DNA from: JANXSD01 sp038206385
Lineage (GTDB): Bacteria > Bacteroidota > Bacteroidia > AKYH767-A > OLB10
NCBI GenBank assembly: GCA_038206385.1
Contig: JBBRAW010000002.1
Location: 1-64,000 of the forward strand
Length of the DNA stretch: 64,000 nucleotides
Reading direction: 5' to 3'
Every line of letters begins with the position of its first letter. Position 1 is the stretch's first letter. The notes beneath the pieces are model-generated. The model had not been told where the DNA came from, searched no databases, and saw nothing but the letters and a program-made list of their open reading frames with translations. Position numbers and translations under genes: made by a program. Below are positions 7,701 to 16,628 of the stretch, piece after piece.

Positions 7701-8990
7701 TTACAGGCTCCAATAGGATAATTCTTTTATTTTACCTCTATAAATACCTTTAAGATCCACAATAAGTGCAGGAAGTTTTACCATTTTTTTGAAGGCTGCT
7801 TCATCGATGGATTTATATTCCTTATGATTTACTGCAACAACGATAGCGTCATAATCTGTAGCCGCCGTCTTTGTTAATTCGAAACCATATTCTTCTTTTA
7901 AATCTTCACTTGAAGCTCTTGGATCTATCACTTCCACCGATACGCCATACGATTTGAATTCATTCACAACATCCGAAACTTTTGAATTACGAATATCTTC
8001 AACGTCTTCTTTAAAAGTAGCGCCCATCACTAACACTTTGCATTTACTTAAATCTTTTCCGAGTGCAATTAATTTTTTTACAGATTGTTTTGCAACATAA
8101 AATCCCATCGAATCATTTACATATCTGCCAGAGTTAATTACTTGCGAATGATAGCCTAATTCTTGTGCTTTGTAAGTAAGATAATAGGGATCAACGCCTA
8201 TACAATGACCCCCAACTAAACCGGGAAAGAATTTTAAAAAATTCCATTTTGTTCCTGCTGCTTCTAAAACTTCAAAAGTATTTATTCCCATTTTATTGAA
8301 GATGATCGATAGCTCGTTCATCAATGCAATATTTACATCACGCTGTGTGTTCTCAATAATTTTTGCAGCTTCCGCTACTTTAATTCCTGATGCACGAAAT
8401 ACTCCAGCCTCAACAACTATCTCATACGTTTTAGCAATTACTTCAGATGATTCTTCATCACAACCAGAAACAACTTTTGTGATTTTTGTTAACGTATGTT
8501 CTTTATCACCGGGATTAATTCTTTCAGGAGAATATCCAACTTTGAAATCTGTTTTAAATGTTAATCCTGATATTTCTTCGAGTACAGGAATACAATCTTC
8601 CTCCGTACATCCTGGATATACTGTTGATTCATACACTACATAATCTCCTTTCTTAAGTGCTTTCCCGATTGATTTGGTAGCACCAAGTAATGGTTTAAGA
8701 TCAGGAAGTTTGTGCTCATCAATAGGAGTAGGCACTGCTACAATAAAAAAGTTTGCGTTACGTAAAACATCGATAGAGTCGGTGAATTCAATGTCACATC
8801 CTTCAAATGCAGTAGTGTCAAGTTCTCCACTAGGATCTATGTTATTACGCATCATCTCAACTCTTGCTGAGTTAATATCAAATCCTATTACTGATACTTT
8901 TTTAGCGAATTCTAATGCAATTGGAAGACCAACGTATCCGAGGCCTATTACTGCAAGTTTCTTTTTTTTGTTAACGAGATCGTTATACAT
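7701..8990 (-). CDS. UDP-N-acetylhexosamine 6-dehydrogenase (WbpA/WbpO/TviB-like)
   Basis: 429 residues of the UDP-glucose/GDP-mannose dehydrogenase family. The NAD motif GLGYVGLP is near residue 16, followed by ESTVYPGCTEE and the nucleophile Cys at about 263 in GGHCIGVDPYY. The C-terminal UDP-binding domain contains GATFKEDVEDIRNS. VGYSPERINPGD together with GGHCIGVDPYY fits the branch that oxidises UDP-GlcNAc or UDP-GalNAc at C6 and not the UDP-glucose branch. It starts inside the stop of the WbpB-like gene (8-nt overlap), so the two are probably co-translated. Its product would feed both the WbpB-E-D steps and the 4-epimerase. Confidence 0.9.
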   Translation of the reverse strand: MYNDLVNKKKKLAVIGLGYVGLPIALEFAKKVSVIGFDINSARVEMMRNNIDPSGELDTTAFEGCDIEFTDSIDVLRNANFFIVAVPTPIDEHKLPDLKPLLGATKSIGKALKKGDYVVYESTVYPGCTEEDCIPVLEEISGLTFKTDFKVGYSPERINPGDKEHTLTKITKVVSGCDEESSEVIAKTYEIVVEAGVFRASGIKVAEAAKIIENTQRDVNIALMNELSIIFNKMGINTFEVLEAAGTKWNFLKFFPGLVGGHCIGVDPYYLTYKAQELGYHSQVINSGRYVNDSMGFYVAKQSVKKLIALGKDLSKCKVLVMGATFKEDVEDIRNSKVSDVVNEFKSYGVSVEVIDPRASSEDLKEEYGFELTKTAATDYDAIVVAVNHKEYKSIDEAAFKKMVKLPALIVDLKGIYRGKIKELSYWSL

Positions 8991-10044
8991 TGCGAAAGCG
9001 TATTTCCGGTTTATTTAATTTGCGAAGCGAGTAAATGCGTTCTATTATATCAACTACTTTCAATCCTTCGAGGGCGTTAGTAGTCATTGTTGTTCTTTCT
9101 TTTAGTGAATCAATTACATTTTCGATAATGAAATGATGATTCGCTGCTGATCCTTTATAATGACCGTAATCATTTGCAGGATTTACAGGGGCTAATACAG
9201 GCATTTGGTAATCTTTAATATTACAATAATCTACTTCATTCATGTATTGACCACCAATTTTCAGGCTGCCATTTTTTCCTATAACTGTGATACTGCTTTC
9301 TAAATTACTTCCCCATACCGATGTAGAATAATTTAATGATCCCATTCCTCCATTAACAAATTTAAAATTTACAAATCCTGAATCTTCAAAAGCAGTTAAC
9401 TGTTGATGATTAAAATCTGCAAACATTCCTTGTATGTCGGAAATATCACCAAATACCCAATACATGATATCTATAAAGTGAGAAAACTGTGTAAATAAAG
9501 TTCCACCATCAAGATCAGAACTTCCTTTCCACAATCCTTTTTGATAATAGCGTTCATCGCGATTCCAATAACAATTTAGTTGAACCATAAAAATATCGCC
9601 AATAATATTTTTATCTACTACTTCTTTCAACCACTCTGAAGGTGGTGAATATCGATTTTGCATCACGCCAAAAACTTGTCGTGAAACTTGTAATGCTTTA
9701 TAAATAATTTTTTCGCAATCTGCTTTTGTAATAGCCATTGGCTTTTCACAAACTACATGAAGTTGCTTTGATAATGCTTTTAAAGAATGTTCAGCATGCA
9801 GTCCATTTGGAGTACAAACACAAACAACATCAATACCCGCAACGCTATCAAGCATCTCATCAATTGAATTGAAAAATGGAATAGAACTATAACCGTTTAA
9901 ATTTATTTCTTCTCTATCTCGAATATCACACAGTGCTATTAATTCGGCTTCAGGATGACGGTGTATCATCTCCGTATGACGAAGTCCGATATGCCCGCAT
10001 CCAACAATGGCGAAACGAATTTTACGATTATCGTACTTTGTCAT
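8983..10044 (-). CDS. Gfo/Idh/MocA oxidoreductase, WbpB/WlbA-like
   Basis: 353 residues. The N-terminal Rossmann motif is VGCGHIGLRH and the catalytic-site motif is CEKPM (about residue 100). The C-terminal domain contains GGTLFTQFSHFID and SAANHHFIIENV. In WbpB/WlbA this enzyme oxidises C3 of UDP-GlcNAcA to the 3-keto sugar, with NAD recycling. Neighbouring genes encode the dehydrogenase before this step and the acetyltransferase and aminotransferase after it, which supports the assignment. It is 3 nt from the acetyltransferase gene and overlaps the dehydrogenase gene by 8 nt. Confidence 0.88.
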   Translation of the reverse strand: MTKYDNRKIRFAIVGCGHIGLRHTEMIHRHPEAELIALCDIRDREEINLNGYSSIPFFNSIDEMLDSVAGIDVVCVCTPNGLHAEHSLKALSKQLHVVCEKPMAITKADCEKIIYKALQVSRQVFGVMQNRYSPPSEWLKEVVDKNIIGDIFMVQLNCYWNRDERYYQKGLWKGSSDLDGGTLFTQFSHFIDIMYWVFGDISDIQGMFADFNHQQLTAFEDSGFVNFKFVNGGMGSLNYSTSVWGSNLESSITVIGKNGSLKIGGQYMNEVDYCNIKDYQMPVLAPVNPANDYGHYKGSAANHHFIIENVIDSLKERTTMTTNALEGLKVVDIIERIYSLRKLNKPEIRFRNV

Positions 10045-10047
10045 AAA

Positions 10048-10620
10048 TTAAGCAATCTTTCTTACTATATTATTTTTCAACTGATACTTTTCTTTACTCT
10101 CATCGCATACAGCAAAACCTTCATTATCGAAGTTAAGCTTGTACCCATATTCACTCATCCATCCTCTTTGACGAGCAGGGTTGCCAATCACTAATGCGTA
10201 ATCAGGTACTTCTTTTGTAACAACAGCACCAGCACCTATAAACGCAAATTTTCCAATAGGGTTTCCACAAACTATCGTTGCATTAGCGCCAATAGTTGCA
10301 CCTCTTTTTACAATTGTTTTTAAATAAGCATCCTTACGACTAATAGCGCTTCTCGGATTGAAAACATTCGTGAATACAATGCTAGGGCCAAGAAAAACAT
10401 CGTCTTCACACGTTACTCCTGTATAAATAGAAACATTATTTTGAACCTTAACATTATTACCTAAAATAACATCTGGTGACACTACAACATTTTGTCCGAT
10501 ATTGCAGTTTTCACCAATAATACAATGTGACATGATATGCGAAAAATGCCATATTTTAGTTCCTTTGCCAATAACACAACCTTCGTCGATGATAGCGCTT
10601 GGATGTGCGTTATATTCCAT
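10048..10620 (-). CDS. WbpD/WlbB-like hexapeptide N-acetyltransferase
   Basis: 190 residues. Left-handed beta-helix hexapeptide repeats run through most of the protein (IGKGTKIWHFSHI, IGENCNIGQNVVV, VKVQNNVSIYTG). The FTNVFNPRSAISR segment and IGAGAVVTKEVPDYALVIGN follow. This pattern fits UDP-2-acetamido-3-amino-2,3-dideoxyglucuronate 3-N-acetyltransferases, which use acetyl-CoA and act as trimers. Its place next to WbpB- and WbpA-like genes supports the role. A 96-bp gap separates it from the UDP-xylose synthase gene. No promoter box is seen there. Confidence 0.88.
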   Translation of the reverse strand: MEYNAHPSAIIDEGCVIGKGTKIWHFSHIMSHCIIGENCNIGQNVVVSPDVILGNNVKVQNNVSIYTGVTCEDDVFLGPSIVFTNVFNPRSAISRKDAYLKTIVKRGATIGANATIVCGNPIGKFAFIGAGAVVTKEVPDYALVIGNPARQRGWMSEYGYKLNFDNEGFAVCDESKEKYQLKNNIVRKIA

Positions 10621-10716
10621 TTAAATTATAATTCAATTTTGTTTTTACAATTTTTTTAACACTTCATTCACTAAGAATTAAATTTAGGAAGAGGTATAAT
10701 TGTTAAACAATTTATA

Positions 10717-11691
10717 TTAATCAAATCTGTGTGCTGTGCGATACAAATCTTCTTGAGGAAGACTTTTGAAATATGCGTAAGTCAATTTCAATCCCTCTTC
10801 ACGATTTATTTTTGGTTCCCAATTGAGAATTTCTTGTGCACGTGAAATATCAGGTTTGCGTTGCTTTGGATCATCTTGAGGCAATGACTTATAAATCAAT
10901 TTTTGCTTTGTTCCTGTAAGCTTAATAATTTCTTCGCCAAATTGAGCGATAGTGATTTCAGCAGGATTGCCAACATTTACAGGATAAACATAATCGCTTT
11001 TTAACAAACGATAAATGCCTTCCACTAAATCATCAACATAGCAAAAAGATCTCGTTTGACTACCATCACCAAAAACAGTTAAGTCTTCACCACGTAATGC
11101 TTGTCCAATGAATGCAGGTAATACACGTCCATCATTTAGTCGCATACGAGGACCATACGTATTAAAGATACGAATGATTCTTGTTTCTAAACCATGATAC
11201 GTATGATACGCCATTGTGATAGCTTCTTGGAATCGCTTTGCTTCATCATACACACCTCGTGGACCGATAGGATTTACATTTCCCCAATACTCTTCCGTTT
11301 GCGGATGAACAGTTGGGTCACCATAAACTTCGCTCGTTGATGCTACAAGAATTCGTGCTTTTTTTACACGTGCAAATCCTAATAAGTTATGTGTTCCTAA
11401 TGAACCTACTTTTAATGTTTGAATAGGTATTTTTAAATAATCTATCGGACTTGCCGGAGATGCGAAATGTAAAATATAGTCAATCGGACCTGGTACATGA
11501 ACGAACTTACTTACATCATGATTATAAAATTCAAACTCTTTAAGTTTAAATAAGTGTTCGATATTTCGAAGATCTCCTGTAATCAGGTTATCCATACCAA
11601 CAACATCATAACCTTCTTTAATAAATCGATCACATAGATGTGAGCCAAGAAATCCGGCTGCACCGGTGATAAGTACGCGCTTATTCGCCAT
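10717..11691 (-). CDS. uxs: UDP-glucuronate decarboxylase (UDP-xylose synthase)
   Basis: 324 residues, extended SDR. GAAGFLGSHL is at about 10-19, with ASTSEVYGDP and the catalytic YDEAKRF. The RIFNTYGPRMRLNDGRV segment is highly characteristic of UXS. It oxidises UDP-GlcA at C4, decarboxylates it and re-reduces it to UDP-xylose. The gene immediately upstream (12-bp gap) is the UDP-glucose dehydrogenase that makes its substrate, so the two form a clear pathway pair. Confidence 0.93.
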   Translation of the reverse strand: MANKRVLITGAAGFLGSHLCDRFIKEGYDVVGMDNLITGDLRNIEHLFKLKEFEFYNHDVSKFVHVPGPIDYILHFASPASPIDYLKIPIQTLKVGSLGTHNLLGFARVKKARILVASTSEVYGDPTVHPQTEEYWGNVNPIGPRGVYDEAKRFQEAITMAYHTYHGLETRIIRIFNTYGPRMRLNDGRVLPAFIGQALRGEDLTVFGDGSQTRSFCYVDDLVEGIYRLLKSDYVYPVNVGNPAEITIAQFGEEIIKLTGTKQKLIYKSLPQDDPKQRKPDISRAQEILNWEPKINREEGLKLTYAYFKSLPQEDLYRTAHRFD

Positions 11692-11703
11692 AAGTATTTT
11701 TAA

Positions 11704-13035
11704 TTAAGAGAACGCTGGAATTTGTGGAGAAACCACTTCACGACCCATGCTATTATAATAGAAGCCCATCTCTGACATTCTTTGCAGATCATATAAATTA
11801 CGACCATCAAATATCACTTTTCCTTTCATTAAATTTTTCATACGCTCAAAATCAGGAGTACGGAATAATGCCCATTCAGTAGCTATCAATAACGCATCCG
11901 CATCTTGTAAAGTATCGTAAGGATCATTAGCATAATGGATCACTTCACCCATTGTTTTTTTCACATTCTCCATAGCCTCTGGATCAAATGCACTAATAGA
12001 AGCTCCCGCAGCAATTAATTCTTTAATAATATGTAAAGCTGGCGACTCACGAATATCATCAGTATCTGGTTTAAATGCTAATCCCCATACTGCGAATTTT
12101 TTTCCTTCTAAATTCCCATCAAAATAGGAACGTAATTTATCAACGATAACAGTTTTCTGACGATCATTAACTTGCATCACTGAATTTAATAATTTGAAAT
12201 CATAGTTGTATTCAGTAGATGTTCTGTAAAGTGCTTGTACATCTTTAGGAAAACAACTTCCGCCATATCCAATTCCAGCAAAAAGAAAACGCTTACCAAT
12301 GCGAGAATCAGATCCAATACCGATACGAATTGCATCAACGTTGGCACCAACTTTTTCACAAAGATTTGATATCTCATTCATGAAAGTAATCTTTGTTGCA
12401 AGAAACGCATTTGCTGCATATTTTGTTAACTCTGACGAACGTTCATCCATAAAATAAATAGGATTTCCCTGACGAACAAACGGAGCATAAAGATCACTCA
12501 AAATCTTCTTTGCTTTTTCTGAACGTGTACCAATAACAACACGATCTGGCTTCATGAAATCATCAACAGCAAAACCTTCACGTAAAAATTCTGGATTAGA
12601 AACTACATCATAATGAACGCTACAACTTTTTGAAATTGCTTCACGAACTTTTTCGGCAGTACCCACAGGAACTGTACTTTTATTGATAACGATTTTGTAT
12701 TCTTTAATAAGCTTTCCTAACTGATTTGATACACCTAAAATGTAGGATAAATCAGCGGAACCATCTTCGCCTGGAGGTGTTGGAAGAGCAAGAAAAATTA
12801 TTTGCGCATCTGCAATTGCTTCTTCTAAATTAGTAGTAAATTGAAGACGACCTTGCTTGATATTACGTTCGAATAAAACATCAAGATGTGGTTCGTAAAT
12901 TGGAATTTTTCCATCACGCATTCTTTCAACTTTATTAGCATCAATATCAACGCAAGTAACATGATTTCCCATTTCTGCGAAACATGTTCCAGTTACTAAG
13001 CCTACATATCCGGTACCTACAACTGCAATATTCAT
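11704..13035 (-). CDS. ugd: UDP-glucose 6-dehydrogenase
   Basis: 443 residues. The NAD motif VGTGYVGLVTG is at residues 5-15. NKSTVPVGT, NPEFLREG and the catalytic Cys at about 261 in GGSCFPKDVQAL are intact, as is the C-terminal GLAFKPDTDDIRES. It oxidises UDP-glucose to UDP-glucuronate with two NAD. Together with the following uxs gene it gives UDP-xylose. It is distinct from the GGHCIGVDPYY-type paralogue at 7701, so the cluster has separate enzymes for glucose and N-acetylhexosamine substrates. Confidence 0.95.
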   Translation of the reverse strand: MNIAVVGTGYVGLVTGTCFAEMGNHVTCVDIDANKVERMRDGKIPIYEPHLDVLFERNIKQGRLQFTTNLEEAIADAQIIFLALPTPPGEDGSADLSYILGVSNQLGKLIKEYKIVINKSTVPVGTAEKVREAISKSCSVHYDVVSNPEFLREGFAVDDFMKPDRVVIGTRSEKAKKILSDLYAPFVRQGNPIYFMDERSSELTKYAANAFLATKITFMNEISNLCEKVGANVDAIRIGIGSDSRIGKRFLFAGIGYGGSCFPKDVQALYRTSTEYNYDFKLLNSVMQVNDRQKTVIVDKLRSYFDGNLEGKKFAVWGLAFKPDTDDIRESPALHIIKELIAAGASISAFDPEAMENVKKTMGEVIHYANDPYDTLQDADALLIATEWALFRTPDFERMKNLMKGKVIFDGRNLYDLQRMSEMGFYYNSMGREVVSPQIPAFS

Positions 13036-13106
13036 AGTGATTGAATTTTATTAGTTCTTTATGGATGATTTATACTAATTCCACAAAGTAATGTTTCATA
13101 GATTAC

Positions 13107-14246
13107 TTATTTGTTAACGAACTCAAGTACCGAAGAAGTGATGTGTTGTAAATCGTCTGTTGTCAACTCTGTATGCATTGGTAAAGAAAGTACATGATTA
13201 CACAATTGCTCTGTAACAGGGAAGTCGCCATGTTTGTAACGCGGATCTGAATATGCTTTCTGCATGTGTAATGGAATTGGATAATAAATCATGGATGGAA
13301 TTCCTTTCGTCTCAAGAAATTCACGCATTGCAGTACGACTTACACCATTTAATACTAAAGTATATTGATGATAAACGTGCGTTGTATTTTCCCACTTCGC
13401 TGGAGTTTTTAATCTTGGATTGTTATCAAAAGCTTTATTATAAAATGCCGCAGCGAACTGACGAGCCTCACAATAATTATCCAGCTTACGTAACTTAACA
13501 CGTAATATCGCAGCTTGAATACTATCCAAACGAGAGTTTACACCAATTTCACCATGATGATACAATTCTGTTTGACCATGATTTGCTATCACACGAATTT
13601 TAGCTGCGATCACGTCATCATTAGTAAAGATAGCACCGCCATCACCCATACAGCCCAAATTTTTTGAAGGAAAGAACGACGTAGTCCCAATAGTCCCGAT
13701 AGTTCCAGCTTTATGAGTAAGACCATTTGCCATAGTGTATTCTGCACCAATTGCCTGAGCAGTATCTTCAATCACATATAAATTATGAGCGTTTGCAATT
13801 TCCATTATTCGTTGCATGTTCGCACACTGTCCGAATAGATGAACAGGAACAATAGCAACTGTACGAGGTGTTATGGCACGCTCTAATGCATCACAATCAA
13901 TAGTAAATGTTTCAGGATCAACATCTACAAGCACCGGTTTTAATTTTAATAAAGCTATCACTTCCGCAGTAGCTACATAAGTGAAACTTGCAGTAATAAT
14001 TTCATCCCCAGGCTTAAAATTGAGTGCCATCATCGCAATTTGAAGCGCATCAGTACCATTTGCACAAGGAATTACATGCTTCACATCGAGGTATTCTTCG
14101 AGCTCTTTGGCGAAAGCTTTTACTTCAGGGCCATTAATATAAGCCGAAGAATGAACCACACTCATAATTGCAGAATCTACTTCTTCTTGAATTTTTTTGT
14201 ATTGGCCGATAAGGTCGACCATAGCCATTTTTTTTAGCGTTTCCAT
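13107..14246 (-). CDS. DegT/DnrJ/EryC1/StrS aminotransferase, WbpE/WlbC-like
   Basis: 379 residues of the PLP-dependent sugar aminotransferase family. The PLP lysine is at about 195 in SFFPSKNLGCMGDGGA, and PVHLFGQCANM and EDTAQAIGAEY are also present. With WbpA-, WbpB- and WbpD-like genes downstream, the likely reaction is transamination of the 3-keto sugar to UDP-3-amino-GlcNAcA. It is the first gene of the minus-strand cluster and has a good promoter at 14263-14292. An internal ATG at 14228 (MAMVDL) is an alternative start that would give a more usual leader length. Confidence 0.9.
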   Translation of the reverse strand: METLKKMAMVDLIGQYKKIQEEVDSAIMSVVHSSAYINGPEVKAFAKELEEYLDVKHVIPCANGTDALQIAMMALNFKPGDEIITASFTYVATAEVIALLKLKPVLVDVDPETFTIDCDALERAITPRTVAIVPVHLFGQCANMQRIMEIANAHNLYVIEDTAQAIGAEYTMANGLTHKAGTIGTIGTTSFFPSKNLGCMGDGGAIFTNDDVIAAKIRVIANHGQTELYHHGEIGVNSRLDSIQAAILRVKLRKLDNYCEARQFAAAFYNKAFDNNPRLKTPAKWENTTHVYHQYTLVLNGVSRTAMREFLETKGIPSMIYYPIPLHMQKAYSDPRYKHGDFPVTEQLCNHVLSLPMHTELTTDDLQHITSSVLEFVNK

Positions 14247-14262
14247 AGGATATACAAGGTTT

Positions 14263-14292
14263 CAAAATTACATTTCAGAGGGAGAATTGCAA
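14263..14292 (-). promoter_or_regulatory. Promoter of the nucleotide-sugar cluster
   Basis: The minus strand reads TTG (14290-14292), a 19-nt spacer, then TAATTTTG (14263-14270), a full match to the Bacteroidota consensus. It lies 17 nt from the aminotransferase ATG. Confidence 0.65.
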
Positions 14293-14311
14293 TTTTGATC
14301 GTTTTTTTTAA

Positions 14312-14346
14312 TTGTTAGGGCGAAGATACATTTTTTTCTACGTTTG
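14312..14346 (+). promoter_or_regulatory. Possible promoter of the outer-membrane protein and waaA
   Basis: TACGTTTG at 14339-14346 matches TAnnTTTG. The nearest TTG (14312-14314) is 24 nt upstream, slightly longer than usual. It diverges from the sugar-cluster promoter within 50 bp. Confidence 0.45.
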
Positions 14347-14387
14347 CTATTAGTTGTTATACTCTGTAAATTACCTATTTTAGCAAC

Positions 14388-15155
14388 GTGCAGAAACACT
14401 TAAAATTATACCTGCTGCTGGTAATCGGCATGCTTTCAGGATCTCAAATAGCGAATGCTCAATACAGTATTCGTGACTCCTCACTAAACATGGTTTTGTT
14501 CGCTCCATCCTATGGATATCAAATTCCTGCTGGTGATATGGCCAAACGTTTTGGTGCAAATTCATCTGTCGGATTAACAGTAACTGTTAAGAGAAGGTCG
14601 AATTGGATGATTGTTGGCGATGGTTATTTCTTTTTTGGAAATAGATTTAATGAGCCAGATTTATTTAATGGAATCGCCACCACTCAAGGATTCGTGATTG
14701 GTTCATCAGGATATTATGGCAATATATTAATCGCGGAACGCGGTTATTATTTAACGCTTTCTGTTGGAAAATTATTCCCAATGAAAAAGCCTAATCCTAA
14801 TTGTGGATTTTATGTTCAAGCTGGGGCAGGATTTATTCAACATAAAATTAGTATTAAAGATAAACTCGGAACAGTTCCATCTCTTCAAGGTGATTACGTT
14901 AAAGGATACGATCATTTAACAAATGGATTAGCTATTAGAGAATTCGCAGGTTATCTCTATACAGGAACAAGTCGATTGGTGAATTTCTTCGGAGGTATTG
15001 AAGCAGTACAGGGGTTTACACAAAGTCGGCGTGACTATAACTTTAATACAAAAGGGCCAGATACAAAGAAACGATTAGATTTACTCTTTGGATTACGTTT
15101 TGGTTGGATCTTGCCAATTTACAAACAAGCACCCGATAAATTTTACACGTATTAG
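14388..15155 (+). CDS. Outer-membrane beta-barrel-like protein of unknown function
   Basis: 255 residues from a GTG start. Residues 1-24 form a signal peptide with cleavage after NAQ. The rest alternates short aromatic and glycine-rich strands (YYGNILIAERGYYLTLSVG, FYVQAGAGFIQHK, LLFGLRFGWILPIY), the pattern of an outer-membrane beta-barrel. I do not recognise a named family. It is 3 nt from waaA, so the two are probably co-transcribed and the protein may act in outer-membrane biogenesis. That last point is inference from position only. Confidence 0.7.
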   Translation: MQKHLKLYLLLVIGMLSGSQIANAQYSIRDSSLNMVLFAPSYGYQIPAGDMAKRFGANSSVGLTVTVKRRSNWMIVGDGYFFFGNRFNEPDLFNGIATTQGFVIGSSGYYGNILIAERGYYLTLSVGKLFPMKKPNPNCGFYVQAGAGFIQHKISIKDKLGTVPSLQGDYVKGYDHLTNGLAIREFAGYLYTGTSRLVNFFGGIEAVQGFTQSRRDYNFNTKGPDTKKRLDLLFGLRFGWILPIYKQAPDKFYTY

Positions 15156-15158
15156 CAG

Positions 15159-16409
15159 ATGTGGATACTCTACCTTTTAGGCGTAAGAGCTTATGGTTTT
15201 GCAATTCGAGTAGCTACATTATTTAATCCTAAAGCAAAGGAGTGGATAGTAGGTCGCCGGGATTGGCAAAGCAATTTATCTGAAAAATTTACAGACAAAC
15301 AAGAAAAGCGAATTTGGTTTCATTGCTCTTCCCTTGGTGAGTTTGAACAAGGTCGCCCTGTATTAGAAGCAATAAAAAAAGAATATCCAAACCATAAAAT
15401 CGTTCTTACTTTTTTTTCTCCTAGTGGATACAATGTAAAAAAGAATGATCCTATCGCTGATTACGTTTCTTATTTGCCGTTGGATGGGCCTATTCGAAGT
15501 AAAAAATTCCTCGACTTAGTAAATCCTGAATTAGCATTTTTTGTAAAGTATGAATTTTGGTATTTCTATGGAAAAAAATTACAAGAACGAAAAATTCCTT
15601 ACTTCTGTGTCTCTGCAATCTTTCGCCCCGGACAAATATTTTTTCATTCAATGGGAAATTTCTTTCGCAAAATATTATTGCGATTTACACATCTCTTTGT
15701 TCAAGATCAAGAATCATTACAGCTATTATACAAAGAAAGAATAACAAATGTAACAGTAAGCGGTGATACACGATTTGACAGAGTGTTTGCAAATAGTTTA
15801 CAACAATGTTCATTGCCAGAAGTAGAAAAATTTTGTGCGAATAAGCAGATAATGGTTTGTGGAAGTACATGGCCACTCGATGAGGATTTATTGATCTCAT
15901 TCATCAATCAAAAACCAATAGGACTAAAATTTATTATTGCACCTCATGAAATAAATACTTCGCAATTACTGAAGTTGAAAAATGCCATCACTCAAAATGT
16001 TTGTTTTTATTCAGAGCTAAAAAATGGCGAAAGTGAAAATTGTGATGTGTTAGTAATCGATAATGTTGGATTGCTTTCAAAACTTTATCAATTTGCAGAT
16101 TATGCATATATAGGAGGAGGATTTAGTAAAGGTATTCATAATATTTTAGAAGCCGTTGTGTACGGCATTCCAGTTTTCTTCGGACCAAATTACGAGAAGT
16201 TTCGCGAAGCACGCGACCTTGTAAAACTAAAAGGAGCTTTTGAAGTTAACAACATTATAGAATTGCAAAGAATTTTTGATAGTTTGTCAAACGACACAAA
16301 CAAACTGAAACAAATAGCAATTATCAATAAAAATTTTATCTCCGAACGTAAGGGCGGAACAGAAGTTATCATGAGTTATTTACGATTAAATTATCCTCAA
16401 AAAAATTAA
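15159..16409 (+). CDS. waaA: 3-deoxy-D-manno-octulosonic acid (Kdo) transferase
   Basis: 416 residues, full length for WaaA/KdtA, a GT30 enzyme at the inner membrane that adds Kdo to lipid A precursor. A short hydrophobic N-terminus is followed by the catalytic Glu61 in SLGEFEQGRP, then PLDGPIRSKKFLD, KYEFWYF and SGDTRFDRV. The C-terminal nucleotide-binding domain has YIGGGFSKGIHNILEAV and FGPNYEKFREA. The start is the ATG 3 nt after the previous stop. It is followed by the first copy of a dispersed non-coding element. Confidence 0.95.
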   Translation: MWILYLLGVRAYGFAIRVATLFNPKAKEWIVGRRDWQSNLSEKFTDKQEKRIWFHCSSLGEFEQGRPVLEAIKKEYPNHKIVLTFFSPSGYNVKKNDPIADYVSYLPLDGPIRSKKFLDLVNPELAFFVKYEFWYFYGKKLQERKIPYFCVSAIFRPGQIFFHSMGNFFRKILLRFTHLFVQDQESLQLLYKERITNVTVSGDTRFDRVFANSLQQCSLPEVEKFCANKQIMVCGSTWPLDEDLLISFINQKPIGLKFIIAPHEINTSQLLKLKNAITQNVCFYSELKNGESENCDVLVIDNVGLLSKLYQFADYAYIGGGFSKGIHNILEAVVYGIPVFFGPNYEKFREARDLVKLKGAFEVNNIIELQRIFDSLSNDTNKLKQIAIINKNFISERKGGTEVIMSYLRLNYPQKN

Positions 16410-16428
16410 TGAGCTTTATCAAGATATT

Positions 16429-16462
16429 TTTAATCCTGCAAATCATTTAATCCTGTAGTTCC
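16429..16462. repeat. Imperfect 17-bp tandem pair
   Basis: TTTAATCCTGCAAATCA at 16429-16445 is followed by TTTAATCCTGTAGTTCC at 16446-16462. It lies between the waaA stop and the dispersed element. Confidence 0.5.
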
Positions 16463-16628
16463 TGTTTAATAAAAAGGACTATAATTAATTCAGGCCTCCC
16501 TAAATCCCTCCGAAGGAGGGACTTTAATGGAATGAATTTCCAGAATGTTATATTATCCGATTCAAAAGACAACAAAAAAAATATTAAAATTTAAGCATAA
16601 ACAATGAAAGAAGCGGTGCGGCTGTGGT

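Noticed and set aside
8296..9018. Two plus-strand ORFs of about 115 codons opposite the nucleotide-sugar dehydrogenase
   Set aside because: They are antisense to a strongly conserved family gene and have no family features.
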